Assembly: GCF_001949145.1 (NCBI RefSeq)
Contig: NW_019091386.1
Location: 642,810 to 706,809, forward strand
Direction: 5' to 3'
DNA length: 64,000 nucleotides
DNA from: Acanthaster planci
Taxonomy: Eukaryota > Echinodermata > Asteroidea > Valvatida > Acanthasteridae
Shown here: piece after piece, positions 22,975 to 33,702 of the stretch
Layout: each line of letters begins with the position of its first letter
How positions within the stretch are numbered: the first letter of the stretch is position 1
Program-made: the position numbers and the translations under genes
The notes under the pieces: generated by a model
The model's database searches: none
Seen by the model: the letters and a program-made list of their open reading frames with translations, nothing else
Told to the model about the DNA's origin: nothing

Positions 22975-23934
22975 ATGGAGAATGGGGAAGATTCATTCAA
23001 AACACCACTTGCCATAGACATGTGCATGGCAGTGGCAAGTATTCTCTGTTGTCTCATCTACATCTGGGTCATTATGTCGGTGGCTCTCAGTCGCCGACTC
23101 CAGAGTGAGTCCAATTACTTCCTGGTCAGTCTCTTTGTCCAGGAGTTTATCTGCGCTTTCATGCTGACCATTGGTGCTTTTCTCGGATTCCATTCGCCGC
23201 AGTACAAGTCTATTACTTTGATGATACAGTGTTTCATGTGGGCGGCAATCTTTGGTTATTTCTGGTCTTCGGCCACGGTGGCCGCCGACCGATACTTTAA
23301 GATTGCACAGCCCATGCGTTACATGCGCCTGATGTCCAAGAAACTCTGTGCCTCTATCATTTTGGCTCAGTGGAGTCTCTTGGTTACTACTTTTATCAGC
23401 CTCATCACAGTCAGTTTAAATGACTTCAGTGAAGTTTACATATCGATGAATGAAGCCTTCTACAACCGTGATTACACGTCTAGATTACTTATTGTGCTGG
23501 ATGTACATTCAGTGCCAAGTTTACTGGCTATGACAGTGTTTCTCATTGCCCTGGTTAGCATAGCTAGGAGACAGCAGCGTCAGGTACAAGCCGAGAGAAT
23601 TAATCTCGGAAATATCAGCACCCAAAATTCCACCACCGACGCACAAGCTGGGCGACCTCCAAATACAGATTCGTCTAAACTGACACGCTACTCTTGTGTA
23701 TATGTTGCCACAGTCATTTTGGCATGGGTCCCGTGCATAACCACCTTACACATTGCCTTTTTCAAAGCCAGTCAAATTTCATCAGCAATTAAATTTGCCG
23801 CATACATCTTGTCCGGCATTTCAATTCTGCAAATGCTGGTTGGAGCTCTGTTTCTGACCTTTACACAAAGTGACCACAGACAAGTGCTACGTTCCGCACT
23901 CAGAACAATCATCAACAAGTTGAAATGCAAGTAA
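22975..23934 (+). CDS. Odorant-receptor-like GPCR, subgroup A, intact (319 aa)
   Basis: The ATG at 22975 (MENGEDSFKTPLA) directly follows TTTTCATTTTCAG, which resembles a 3' splice site, so a 5' untranslated exon may be spliced onto the start. Features: VQEFIC in TM2, MIQCFMW and GYFWSSATVAADRYFKIA in TM3, AQWSLLVTTF in TM4, a histidine beside the TM5 proline (HSVPSL), SIARRQQRQVQAERINLGN in loop 3, LAWVP in TM6, VGALFLTFTQSDHRQVL in TM7, and an end in NKLKCK. The gene is the block-duplicate partner of 15360, but some stretches match 11450 better (N-terminus, loop 3 spacer AQAGRPP). This mosaic similarity suggests exchange between paralogues. Confidence 0.92.
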   Translation: MENGEDSFKTPLAIDMCMAVASILCCLIYIWVIMSVALSRRLQSESNYFLVSLFVQEFICAFMLTIGAFLGFHSPQYKSITLMIQCFMWAAIFGYFWSSATVAADRYFKIAQPMRYMRLMSKKLCASIILAQWSLLVTTFISLITVSLNDFSEVYISMNEAFYNRDYTSRLLIVLDVHSVPSLLAMTVFLIALVSIARRQQRQVQAERINLGNISTQNSTTDAQAGRPPNTDSSKLTRYSCVYVATVILAWVPCITTLHIAFFKASQISSAIKFAAYILSGISILQMLVGALFLTFTQSDHRQVLRSALRTIINKLKCK

Positions 23935-26241
23935 CACCCCCCCCAAAAACACAGCCTCGAAAATTTTCGGAGTTAAATATCCCCAGTTAGTACCCACTCA
24001 GCAAAGCAAAACTGATGTATTTCCCACACTTGCTACTGCCTTAGACTCAATTCAAGTCAACAGATGAGAGACAGGTACTCTGAACAACACCAATTTGTCA
24101 TATTATAAGAACAGGGCAGTTTGAACAGGGGAATTGTGACGATAGGGACCACAAGAAGTGGTCCTGACACAGGTTACATATACTTACCTTGAAGGCAAAC
24201 TTGAATTATCAATTCTGACAGGTCGATCCATGGCAACAAATGGTGTGATACTGCACAGTGCTTATCAACCCTGCATAATGCGCTGTTCTAATTCAATGCA
24301 CTCAGCTGTTTTTATGCTAAAAAATAGCAAAAGGCGCAACTGCTTAATTTACTTTCGATTCAAAGGTGGCGCGTCTGTGCACATCATGTTTTTTGACATA
24401 CATGGAAGAATGGGTTAGAGGGGAATTCCTCCGACTGGAAGCAATTTGGAACTGTGAAGTTTTTAACTGCTTTGTTTAGGAAAACGGCCATTTTGGGGCA
24501 TACTCGTGGTGAGTCCTTGAGTGTTGTTGCCCTAGTCCAAGTTCACGTCCCCAACAGCCAAGTCCAAATACAGCATGGACTTGAGTCCAGACTTGACTCC
24601 TACACTCACCCTGTTCAGGACGTAAAGAAACTAGGGACAAGGTTAATTAGAAAGTGTCCTTGGCTTTGATGCAGGTCTCACTATCACTCAGAGAGCAGCG
24701 TTAGATAATCACAGAATTGCCTCATTAGTTATGGTCCGTCAATTATCTACTGTCAAGCAGACAGGCACAATAAATTATCACGTGATCTTAATGGAGGGGG
24801 GGGTGGCCAACAGTGGTGACAGGTTTTTAAAGGGAGGGAGGCAACTAATTCATTTAAGGGGATGGTAGTGAAAAGACAGCTGAGTTAGTGCTTGTTAAGC
24901 AACTGTCGTGTTTAGAAAATGAGCACGCTTCTGTGTACAACTTGCAATGGAATTTCTTAAAGTCACTTCATGAGACTTCTTCTTCTCCCAGAAGACAAAG
25001 ACCTCCTCGAGTGAAAGGCTGATGACAGTCGGCAACAAAAACGCTGGTTGCATTAAGTTCTTGTTCCTCTCCGACAAGAAAATGCATTACAGTTCCACTG
25101 GTCAACAACTACTAAATTTCACTGATGGAATACCGGGAGGCGTAAGTACAGGGACATGTATGCACTGAAGCTGATCACTACATATGAAGCTGCGAAGCAC
25201 CAAAGTTTTTCATATCCGTCGTAACTCTGTGAGCCTCTAATTGGCAACCACCGAATGCTTCATCCTGTACAATATCATGCGGGGGGGACAGGCTCTTCAT
25301 TTAACCCTGAGGTGTACATGTACACTGCCCGGCCTCATTCTGATATGACACATTCTCTAATTCTCAGGACTGCCGACACATCACAAACTGGAAGAGCTGT
25401 GGGTATGCTACTGGAGTCATAAACAGAACAGGTGAATGACCCTTAGAATGCTGTGCATCATATGATAGAATTTTCCAATGCAATAACAATACTGTTGTGC
25501 ATGACCGTCAAGCGGTTGTAGTGATCTCTAAACTCCCCAATTGGAAGCAACAGAGCGGAAATTGCCCGGGGGCCAATCAGACGCCTACATGTACATGTAC
25601 CTGATGAAGCCAGGTCAGCTGGGGAAAACCAACAGGGTCTCATCCGTTCTGCTGGCAGGTCAACCAAGTACGGGTCTCTGTCAAATTACACCGCTTTCTA
25701 CAGACTGCCCGTGCATCGGCATGCTTTACTTCAAACTTTTGTGACGTGCACGATTTAATCTACATGCGATTGGTATTTGCGCGCAACTGTTGGTGTTATG
25801 TACCTGTTGGTGTTGTGATTATAACTGAGACAAAGCCGACACTATCAGCCTGCAATGATTTCCCGGATCAAATGCAGAGCTTCACCTCTTTACAACATCA
25901 AACAAGCCACAGCAGTCACAAATAAGGGCAGACTTGTTGATTTTCTAATGAAGACGGTTATTATTAGCACAACGAGCGACTGGATGACAATTATTCCATG
26001 TTTTTGATGAAGCAGAGTCAGCCAGCGTTACTACAGATAAAAGCCCACTGCAGTGGAAAACAAATAGCCTAACTCTGAGAGAATGGTCTGGAAAGTTCTT
26101 AGCGATAAGATTTCATGCACCTATTTAAAAAAAAAATAGTAAAGGTTTCTGAAGTGGCTGATAATATAACGATAGAGGGTGTAAAACACAACTTTGCATT
26201 TTAAAGGAATTTACTAGCTTTCTTCTCAGCATTCTCAAACT
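23935..26241. other. Spacer upstream of the second subgroup B receptor
   Basis: Bases from about 24415 align with 17220-18973. No gene is recognisable. A G-rich run occurs at 24797 and an ACATGTAC cluster near 25590. Confidence 0.5.
24735..24810 (+). promoter_or_regulatory. Conserved distal upstream block, receptor 26242
   Basis: CGTCAATTATCTACTGTCAA, GCAGACAGGCACAATAAAT and TATCACGTGATCTTAATGGA match the block at 17560. The CACGTG word here is CGCGTG in that copy, so it is not invariant. Confidence 0.3.
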
Positions 26242-27206
26242 ATGGAAAACTATGGTACTATAACATTGCCACTTACTGCAAAGGTCTGCTTAATGGTAAG
26301 TGGAGTTACCGTCTGTCTCATCTACCTCTTGGTCATTGTGTCGGTGGCTCTCAGTCACCAACTCCGGAATGAGTCCAATTACTTCCTGGTTAGTCTGTTT
26401 GTCCAGGAGTTGATCTGTGTCTCAATAATGACCACTGGAGTTGTTTTGGAGGACAACTCTTCCCACTCCAAAATATTAGTTTTGATGTAAACTCTTTAAT
26501 GTCAGTGGCAATCATTGGCTACTTTTGGTCTTCGGCCATTGTTGCCGCTGACCGATACTTCAAAATTGCTCAGCCCATGCGGTACATGCGCCTCATGTCC
26601 AGCAAAGTGTGTGCCTGTATTCTCTTGGCTTATGGGTGTCTGTTGGTTGTTACTTTCATTGGCCTTACCGTTGCTGGCTTAAATGACTTCAGTGAGCCTT
26701 ACATTTCCATGAACGATGTGTTCCTCAACCATGAGTTGATGACTAGAGATCTTGTTCTGATAAATATATATTCCATACCAAGTTTTCTGGTCATGACAGC
26801 TTTCCTTATTGCACTGGTTGGCATAGCAAGAAAGCAGCAACGTCAGATAGAAGCCGAGAGAATTAATCTCGAAAATATTGCCACACGTAGCCCCAACAAT
26901 GACAACAACCGAGCTGTACAACCCCAGCATGCAGGACCATCTAAATCGACACGGTATTTGTGCGTATACATAGCCACAATCATTCTGGCTTGGGTCCCAT
27001 GCATAGTGACTCTGGACATTTCAGTTTTTCAGGGCAGTCAGGCTTCAAACGTAATCAGGGCAACACTGTACATTCTGGTTAGTGCTTCAATTCTGCAGAT
27101 GTTGTTGGGGGCACTGTTCCTTACCTTCACACAAAGCGAACACAGGCAGGCGTTTTGCAACACACTCAAAGCAATTGTTAATAAATTGAAATGTACAAAG
27201 ACCTGA
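26242..27206 (+). pseudogene. Odorant-receptor-like GPCR, subgroup B, one-base frameshift
   Basis: The ATG at 26242 starts MENYGTITL; the residue-4 sequon of its sister at 18974 is lost. The frame stops at 26488-26490 after 82 codons, at the start of TM3. Alignment with 18974 (GTTTTGGTGATTAGCTCG against GTTTTGATGTAAACTCT) shows one missing base at about 26488. From there the rest of the receptor is open in the next frame to 27206: GYFWSSAIVAADRYFKIA, TM4 to TM7, loop 3 GIARKQQRQIEAERINLEN, and an ending NKLKCTKT. All other family hallmarks are intact, so this is either a very young pseudogene, a segregating null allele or a sequencing error. The break is not in a homopolymer, which favours a real lesion slightly. 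Confidence 0.8.
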
Positions 27207-28009
27207 ATTGCACAAGAGAATAATAGCTGATTCAAGCTGGGATAAGTTAAAAATTAAATATTTCACCAACGTTTCTTTCACACCAAGCCAACTTTTTTGT
27301 ATTCCTCAATCCAGCAATAATTTATCCCACAATAGCAACATGAATCTTTGCTTTCTCCTTTTTTACTGAACATCATGAAGGTGTTTTCAGTGAAACTTCA
27401 AAAATATACAGTGGAATGTTGCTATAACATACACCCGGGGTTCACACAGAATGTTCAGCATAGCAGTATAGGGCTGAATTGCAGCCCATAGATTGGTTGT
27501 CCATAACCGTGTATGAGTGCATGCATTTAGATGGGAGAGTTTTAAGGCACATTTTCCCTTTCTTTGGCGTTCTCGTTGATATGTGCGAGGAAGTTAGCTC
27601 AGCCTCACCAATCATGCTCAAACCATGTCCAATTTGTCTTTCAGTTTGTTTTCATCCAGATTTTAAATTTATTTTGCACAAGAGGAAGATTTAGAAAACA
27701 AAAAATTATTTTCTTGCGAAAGTACGGAGGAAGAAAGTTAATATCATTATTAGTTAGTTAGTTTGGCAACAAGTTGTTTGAGCAGAGTACCAGTGGCTGG
27801 TGCCTCCCATATGATAATTGGTTCCATTCAAATTGGTGCCTATCACTTCTGATGTGTATATTCTTGTACCTGTACAGCCTTTATTGCAGGTAAATGTACA
27901 TCCCCACCTTCCATTATCAAAGAAACATCCGTTCCTAGCTACAAAGGGGGAGAATTATCAAACCTACACTCAAGCTGATTAAATGATAGCACAGATTAAA
28001 ACAGCCCTC

Positions 28010-28028
28010 CCACACACACACACACACA
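28010..28028. repeat. CA dinucleotide microsatellite
   Basis: Nine consecutive CA units lie in the spacer before the subgroup C receptor. Confidence 0.9.
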
Positions 28029-28429
28029 AGTAATCAACAGGGCTTGAGAATTATAGTTGCACCTGTAGATAGTAAAATGTAAGTACATGTATTAGAATTG
28101 GACATAAGGGGCTTGACTATTAAAATGTACTTGGAGGACATGTCACTTGGCTTGGACTCCACACACAATATAACCACAGTCATTGAAAAATACAGGTAAG
28201 TACCACTCTAACAAAGCTCCTTGTTCTTCTGTTTACTCAGAAAAGGCAGCAGATCAAGGAAAATCCTCTCCCTCTCTCAGTTTGACTGAGTTGGTAACAA
28301 ACAAAAACTCAACAGATTGAAAGCAATTACACGTTCATGTAATTAGAAGGCTCTTGGTGCATACAGGTTCCAGTATTACACAACCAGTATGATCAGGCAA
28401 TTACCAAATCTCTTTGTGACAGGCACTAA

Positions 28430-28620
28430 TGGGCTATCAATCACCTGCTGTCAAGCAGACAAGCACATTTCAAACAGGGATGGGTACAACATTAACTGTT
28501 AAGAGTAAAACAGTGAACTATCACCTGATCTTAATTAATTAATGGGTATACATGTAAAGGCCATCAGTGATTACTGGATTGGATGCAGAGGCAGGTTAAT
28601 CGATGAGATGTGTACAGGTG
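28430..28620 (+). promoter_or_regulatory. Conserved distal upstream block, receptor 30100
   Basis: CTATCAATCACCTGCTGTCA, AGCAGACAAGCACA and AACTATCACCTGATCTTAAT, then a GGATGCAGAGGCAGGTTAAT stretch, combine words seen separately in the subgroup A and B blocks. That makes it the most informative copy for finding constrained positions. Confidence 0.3.
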
Positions 28621-30099
28621 CACACGTAAGCCAATGCCAGTGGCAAGATTTATTTCTGGCGGGGGTGGTACTGGTAATTGCAAAGGAAACTTGTCAGAGC
28701 TGGTAATGGAACTGCCGCAGTTGGGAAAAAACTACTATTGTGGTGTGCGACGTGGAGGCTAACACGTCGGTGAGCTATGTGAAACCTTTTCTGCTCCCAG
28801 AAGTCAGCATGTTCTGCGCACGAGCAGTCAGTTCTTGTTTGTCTGTGGCAGGAACGCACAGAGATATGTTCCACTGATCAGCGACTACTGCATTCTTATA
28901 ATGAGTTGCTAACTTTTGCATACATATGTATATGCTACAAAGCGAAGCAGCAGATCCTCTCAGAATCTTATGGCTTTATTAAACTGTCTGTTGGGAAACA
29001 GCAAACTGCAACGCAATACTTGGACAGATAATGCTCCATGTATATAGTGTATTGTGTGGGAAAAAAGCAACTTTTGAGCAGCGTACATGTACATGTATGC
29101 CGTTTGCATGTTGATCTGTAAACCGAGTACAGCTCTGCATAAATTGTGCACTGTGCGAGTAAAAATGACTGGAGCCTGTAACACAGTTAACAAGCAGGCC
29201 AAGGCACTGTTGTTGACAGCTCACTGCTTTATCAACACCATTTTCAGTTTCTGTGCTGCAACTGTGAACTCTGAAGAGTAGAAACTGAAAATTCCTTGAG
29301 AAAGACACGGTATTGCGGCATCGTTAGACCTATTTTCAGCCTGCTACTCGGCCTTTCCATGTGGCGTCTCATCTCACCGACTAAAATAAATGGAGAATTG
29401 TTACCCACTACACCTTCTGCGCACAAGGAGGATTTCCTCAACCGTCAACAACTTTGCATTCTCGAGGTATATTTTTACAAATCCCCAGCTTTGTTACATT
29501 CTTCTGAACATTCCACTCTGAAAGCTACTCAGTTTTTCCGAGGTCAACAACTGTTCACAGGAGAAGTGATGGAACAAGGAAATGACTTCACGATTTCAAG
29601 TAAGACAAATGCTATGCATGGTCGTTCATTTCAAATTGGATACAAGTTTTCAAGCACAAGGAGGATCCATCATGCACTGCTGTGTATTACAGACACTGTA
29701 GAACATTTCAAAACTGCAGTTCCTTGTACAGCGCCACTAGCTGGGCGAACAGGCAACGATTCCTGGGTACTAATATGATAGAAGACCATTGTAAGCCATT
29801 AACAGAACATTTAGTCGACGCAAAGTCAAGTCTGCATAATTGACCAGGAACAGACTTTAGAGAAAATGAGAGGGTGCGAATAGATGTGAATGACCCTTGA
29901 AGTTCTCAGGTAGGTTGTTGCCGTATGAGATTGCCTAGCTCAGTGTATTTCTGATCGACTGAATACAATACAAGCAAAATGAAACAACTTTGAAGGTTGT
30001 GTGCAAAGTAGATGTTAACTTATTTACAGCAGTTAATGTTTGAGTAGAAACAAATGTTGCTGTTTCAAAGGACTGAAAGTTTCTATTAGCATCATCACT

Positions 30100-31062
30100 A
30101 TGGAGAACAATGAAACCTTTGGGATTCCTCGTAGTGCCGAAATCTGCTTAGTAACAAGTGGTTTTACCATCTGTCTCATTTACCTCTGGCTCATTGTTTC
30201 TGTGGCTCTCAGTCCCCAACTACGGAGTGAGTCCAGCTTCATTTTGGTCAATCTATTCGTCCAGGAACTGATCTGTGTCCTGATGATGACCATCGGTTTT
30301 CTACCTGGGACCAATTCTTCCCACTCCAAATTTGTAATTCTGACAGTGCAATGTTTGATTTGGGCATCAATCTTAGGCTATTTCTGTTTTTCGGCCACCG
30401 TAGCGGCCGACCGATTCTTCAAAATTGCTCAGCCCATGCAGTACATGCGCCTCATGTCTAAGAAAGTGTGCGCTTCTACTCTTTTCCTCCAATGGGGTGT
30501 GTTGGTCATTACTTTCATCTGTCTTACCTTAGCTGGTTTTAATGACTTTGATGAGACTTACATTTCAATGAGTGACGGGCTCCTCAACCATAAGTACTTG
30601 ACTAGATTACTTGTTGTGGCAAATGTATATTCATGGCCAAGTTTTCTGGCCATGACATTTTTTCTGACTGCACTGGTCGTCATAGCAAAAAAGCAGCAGC
30701 GTCAGATAGAAGCAGAGAGAATAAATCTAGGAACTGTGGCTGCTCCAAAACCAAACGATGACACGGAAGCTCGACAACCCCAATATGTACGCCGACCTAC
30801 AAGTAAATCAACATGGTACTTCTGCGCATACTTTGCCACAATCATTTTGGCCTGGGTCCCCTGCATAACTTTTCTAAACATCTTTTTTTTTCTAGGTAGT
30901 CATTACTCCAACGCTGTCAGACTGGCGCTGTATATTGTGTTCCCTATTTCCATACTGCAAATGATGTTTGGAGCACTATTTTTAACCTTCACACAAAGCG
31001 ACCACAGACAGGTGCTGTGTGACTCATTCACTACAATCATAAGCAAACTGAAGTGCAAGTAA
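30100..31062 (+). CDS. Odorant-receptor-like GPCR, subgroup C, intact (320 aa)
   Basis: I start at the ATG 30100 (MENNETFGIP, sequon at residue 4). An upstream in-frame ATG-less extension of 20 codons is not conserved. TM2 is SFILVNLFVQELIC. TM3 has VQCLIW and GYFCFSATVAADRFFKIA, so DRY reads DRF here, the only receptor in the array with this change. TM4 has LQWGVLVITF and TM5 has YSWPSF. Loop 3 has VIAKKQQRQIEAERINLGT with a proline-containing spacer before RRPTSKS. TM6 ends LAWVP, TM7 is FGALFLTFTQSDHRQVL, and the end is SKLKCK. The gene sits between the duplicated A/B units and the more divergent pair at 32731 and 35442. Confidence 0.92.
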   Translation: MENNETFGIPRSAEICLVTSGFTICLIYLWLIVSVALSPQLRSESSFILVNLFVQELICVLMMTIGFLPGTNSSHSKFVILTVQCLIWASILGYFCFSATVAADRFFKIAQPMQYMRLMSKKVCASTLFLQWGVLVITFICLTLAGFNDFDETYISMSDGLLNHKYLTRLLVVANVYSWPSFLAMTFFLTALVVIAKKQQRQIEAERINLGTVAAPKPNDDTEARQPQYVRRPTSKSTWYFCAYFATIILAWVPCITFLNIFFFLGSHYSNAVRLALYIVFPISILQMMFGALFLTFTQSDHRQVLCDSFTTIISKLKCK

Positions 31063-32730
31063 CCCCAAGTGCTGAGGGGCAATTCTGCAATTCAAAAGAA
31101 ACCTCCCTAAGTTTTCTTTCAACCGCACATCCAGGAATTTTTCAATAACCCACATGTTATAATTTGCCACATCGGGTACATATCAATGAACAACCTGCAA
31201 GTTTCACACATAAAATTGACCAGGTTTTCAAATATGAAACCACAGGTAAAAAAAAACCATAAAGATATTCTTTTTCTAAAGATTGTACAAAGACGATCAA
31301 CACCTCGGACAAAAACAAGCTCACTGGAACTGATTTCTCCAAGTTTGCTAGCAGGTTCTTCCCCTCACACTTGCCAAAGGTATACTTGAAAGTACCGATA
31401 GGATAACGCATTGGAACAGGGCACCCAAGAACCCAACTAATGATGTCAGGAACTGTTCCAAATTATGGGACTAGGTACGCAGTACCAACATTACAAATCC
31501 CTCAGTATTTTCCGACAATGTGAAAGAAAGGTTAACTTTGTAGGGAGATTGCACAATAAAAACTACCTGTAGGCTACATGTACACGAAATGCTGAAATGC
31601 ATTTTTCACATTCCAATGTACATGCATGTCCAGTTAGTCATTCAACACACTACTTTTCAGGTCTACTTTGAATTTAGAGGCTAAATTTCTTTCTTCGATA
31701 TGATTGCCTGGTTTCCGAACTGCCTGTAAATCTAAACCAAAAGCCTTGAGTCTCCCCCACAAAGGAAGTCCAAATTGCAATCCACGCATTTCCTCTGCTA
31801 TCACCACGACACCAATTAGTGACCTGTCAATTTTCATTCCAAACTTTCAATATCTGTCCAGCTGACAGGTTTGTTATTTAACCCATTCAATATTGCCAAT
31901 GCAATAACAGCGCATCACAAAATTAATGGCCCACCAATCATGGCTCCCAGTACCTGTCAGAAGAACCACGTAATAGTTCCGCCCAAAAAATAACAAAGAC
32001 GAGGTGAAGCTAGTGCCCAATTACACCAGACCTTGCAAACAGGTCTCAAGAAGCTAAGCAGAGACAATGTCGACTGGACACTGACGTACCATCTTTTGTC
32101 TCGTTTTTCGCAAGGATTTCACATTGCACGACACAATCTCAGATCATCACCGACTGCAGAGATGAGGTAGAGAAAAGTTAGTGCGAGCAGCCTGTTCCCC
32201 AATGAGGTCCTGACTGGAACGGACATCTCTTGGTCATCAAATTTGTCTGATCACAATTCCCAGAGGACAGAACTCTCTACTGCTGTGGCTGGGCTTCAAA
32301 AGACTCAACCTATCCACTGAGAACTACAGAAATCTAACAAGAAAAGACCATAGAGTGGCAGAATGACGTGATTCACTTTAGAGAGAACTTTAGATATCAG
32401 AATGCACGATCGTGATTACAATCTGTAATTGGGAAATTACTTTCGGACAGTGCCAGCCAGTACCTGTTGTACCGATATTTCAGATGACAGTCGGGTTACA
32501 AAGGAAGACTGCAATGATCACGACAGACTCTTCTGGCTTGCAAATGTGCTGCAGCCACCACAATCCAAATTTGCATGGTACGTTCCCACAGTGGATTGCA
32601 CAGGTGCAGCTGGTCAAGTTCCCTGGCTTGTTTCTTAAGACTCAGCAGCTCCATGGAATGCTTTAAACTGGATGACAAAAACATCGTTTTCACGTGGTGT
32701 ATCTGTTCTCGGAATTAGCAGGGACTGGCC
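31063..32730. other. Spacer upstream of the 32731 receptor
   Basis: Nothing recognisable. The known subgroup A/B upstream blocks could not be aligned here, so regulation of the last two receptors may differ. Confidence 0.4.
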
Positions 32731-33702
32731 ATGGAGCCAAATGATACTTTCAGCACCCCGACACCTGTTGATCTAACTGTTCCTCTTTCAGCAAGGGTGT
32801 GTATCACCATTGCTGCTGCAACCATCTCCATCGTTTACCTCTGGATCATTTTCTCGGTGGCTCTCAGTCACAGGCTTCGGTGCCAGTCCAACTATTTTCT
32901 CTTGAGCTTATTTGCCGATGAACTTATTTGCATCGTGGTGATAACTCTCACTGTTAACCAGTTCACTGTGGTTACTGATGTGAACGTTTTGTTTGAGCTG
33001 TACAAGTGTATCGGACTCATAACTATTCAAGGGTATTTCCTGAATTCGGCCATTGTTGCTGCTGACAGATATTTCAAAATTGCCAAACCCATGCAGTACA
33101 TGCGACTGATGTCCGATAAAGTGTGCGCCTACGTTATCCTGGCTGTGTGGAGTCTTATGATCCTTATCCTTCTGATTGCATTTACCACTGCCCTGGCACA
33201 AACTGACTGGAGTCTTAGTTCTCTGGGGAAGTCCTTAACAAGCCAGGCATTTGTCACAGGGCTGGCTGTCCTAACAGACATAATCGTGTTTCCTTGTTTG
33301 ACAGCAATCCTGATATTTTTAGTCACACTGGTTCGCATTGCGAGAGCCCAACAGCGTAAGATAGCAGCCAATGTAGTCACTTGCGCAAACACAGCAACCA
33401 ATGAAAATCAGAAGCAAGGGCAGCCCCTCAACAGGCGTTCGTCAAAGTCAATGTGGTACATGAGCGCATACTTTGCCACGATCATTGTAGCATGGTTACC
33501 AACTGTAGTCCTCACCAATGTCCTTGCTTTCCAATTACAAAATGTGACAGATCTACTTTGGGTGGCTTTCACCATTCAGTGCTGTCTTTCCATGTCGCAG
33601 ATGATCCTGGGGGCATTGTTTCTAACTTACACCCAACAGGAGCACCGACAGGTTCTGCGTGATGCATTCAAAACCATTACTAACATGTTCAAAGGTCGAT
33701 GA
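32731..33702 (+). CDS. Odorant-receptor-like GPCR, intact (323 aa), divergent
   Basis: The ATG at 32731 starts MEPNDTFSTPTP, with a sequon at residue 4. TM1 contains VYLWIIFSVAL. TM2 is NYFLLSLFADELIC. TM3 has YKCIGL and GYFLNSAIVAADRYFKIAKP, TM4 AVWSLM, TM5 a proline (VFPCLT). Loop 3 has RIARAQQRKIAANVVTCAN, keeping the QQR-K-I core but losing the AERINLGN half. TM6 ends VAWLP and TM7 is LGALFLTYTQQEHRQVL. The C-terminus is NMFKGR instead of the array's KLKC, so the terminal cysteine is missing. With 35442 it shares FLNS in TM3 and VAWLP in TM6, and the two form the most diverged subgroup, next to POLN. Confidence 0.92.
   Translation: MEPNDTFSTPTPVDLTVPLSARVCITIAAATISIVYLWIIFSVALSHRLRCQSNYFLLSLFADELICIVVITLTVNQFTVVTDVNVLFELYKCIGLITIQGYFLNSAIVAADRYFKIAKPMQYMRLMSDKVCAYVILAVWSLMILILLIAFTTALAQTDWSLSSLGKSLTSQAFVTGLAVLTDIIVFPCLTAILIFLVTLVRIARAQQRKIAANVVTCANTATNENQKQGQPLNRRSSKSMWYMSAYFATIIVAWLPTVVLTNVLAFQLQNVTDLLWVAFTIQCCLSMSQMILGALFLTYTQQEHRQVLRDAFKTITNMFKGR

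Larger units (their letters stand above)
27207..30099. other. Spacer upstream of the subgroup C receptor
   Basis: No gene is recognised. Weak alignment with the spacers of subgroups A and B exists around 28430-28620, 28790 (TCTGCTCCCAGAAG) and 29505-29580 (CAGTTTTTCCGAGGTCAACA). A frame at 29296-29778 (160 codons) has no family resemblance. Confidence 0.45.

Noticed and set aside
27408-27440. CAGTGGAATGTTGCTATAAC as the left end of a pogo-like transposon
   Set aside because: The end resembles known pogo/Tigger termini, but I found no matching right end or TA duplication.
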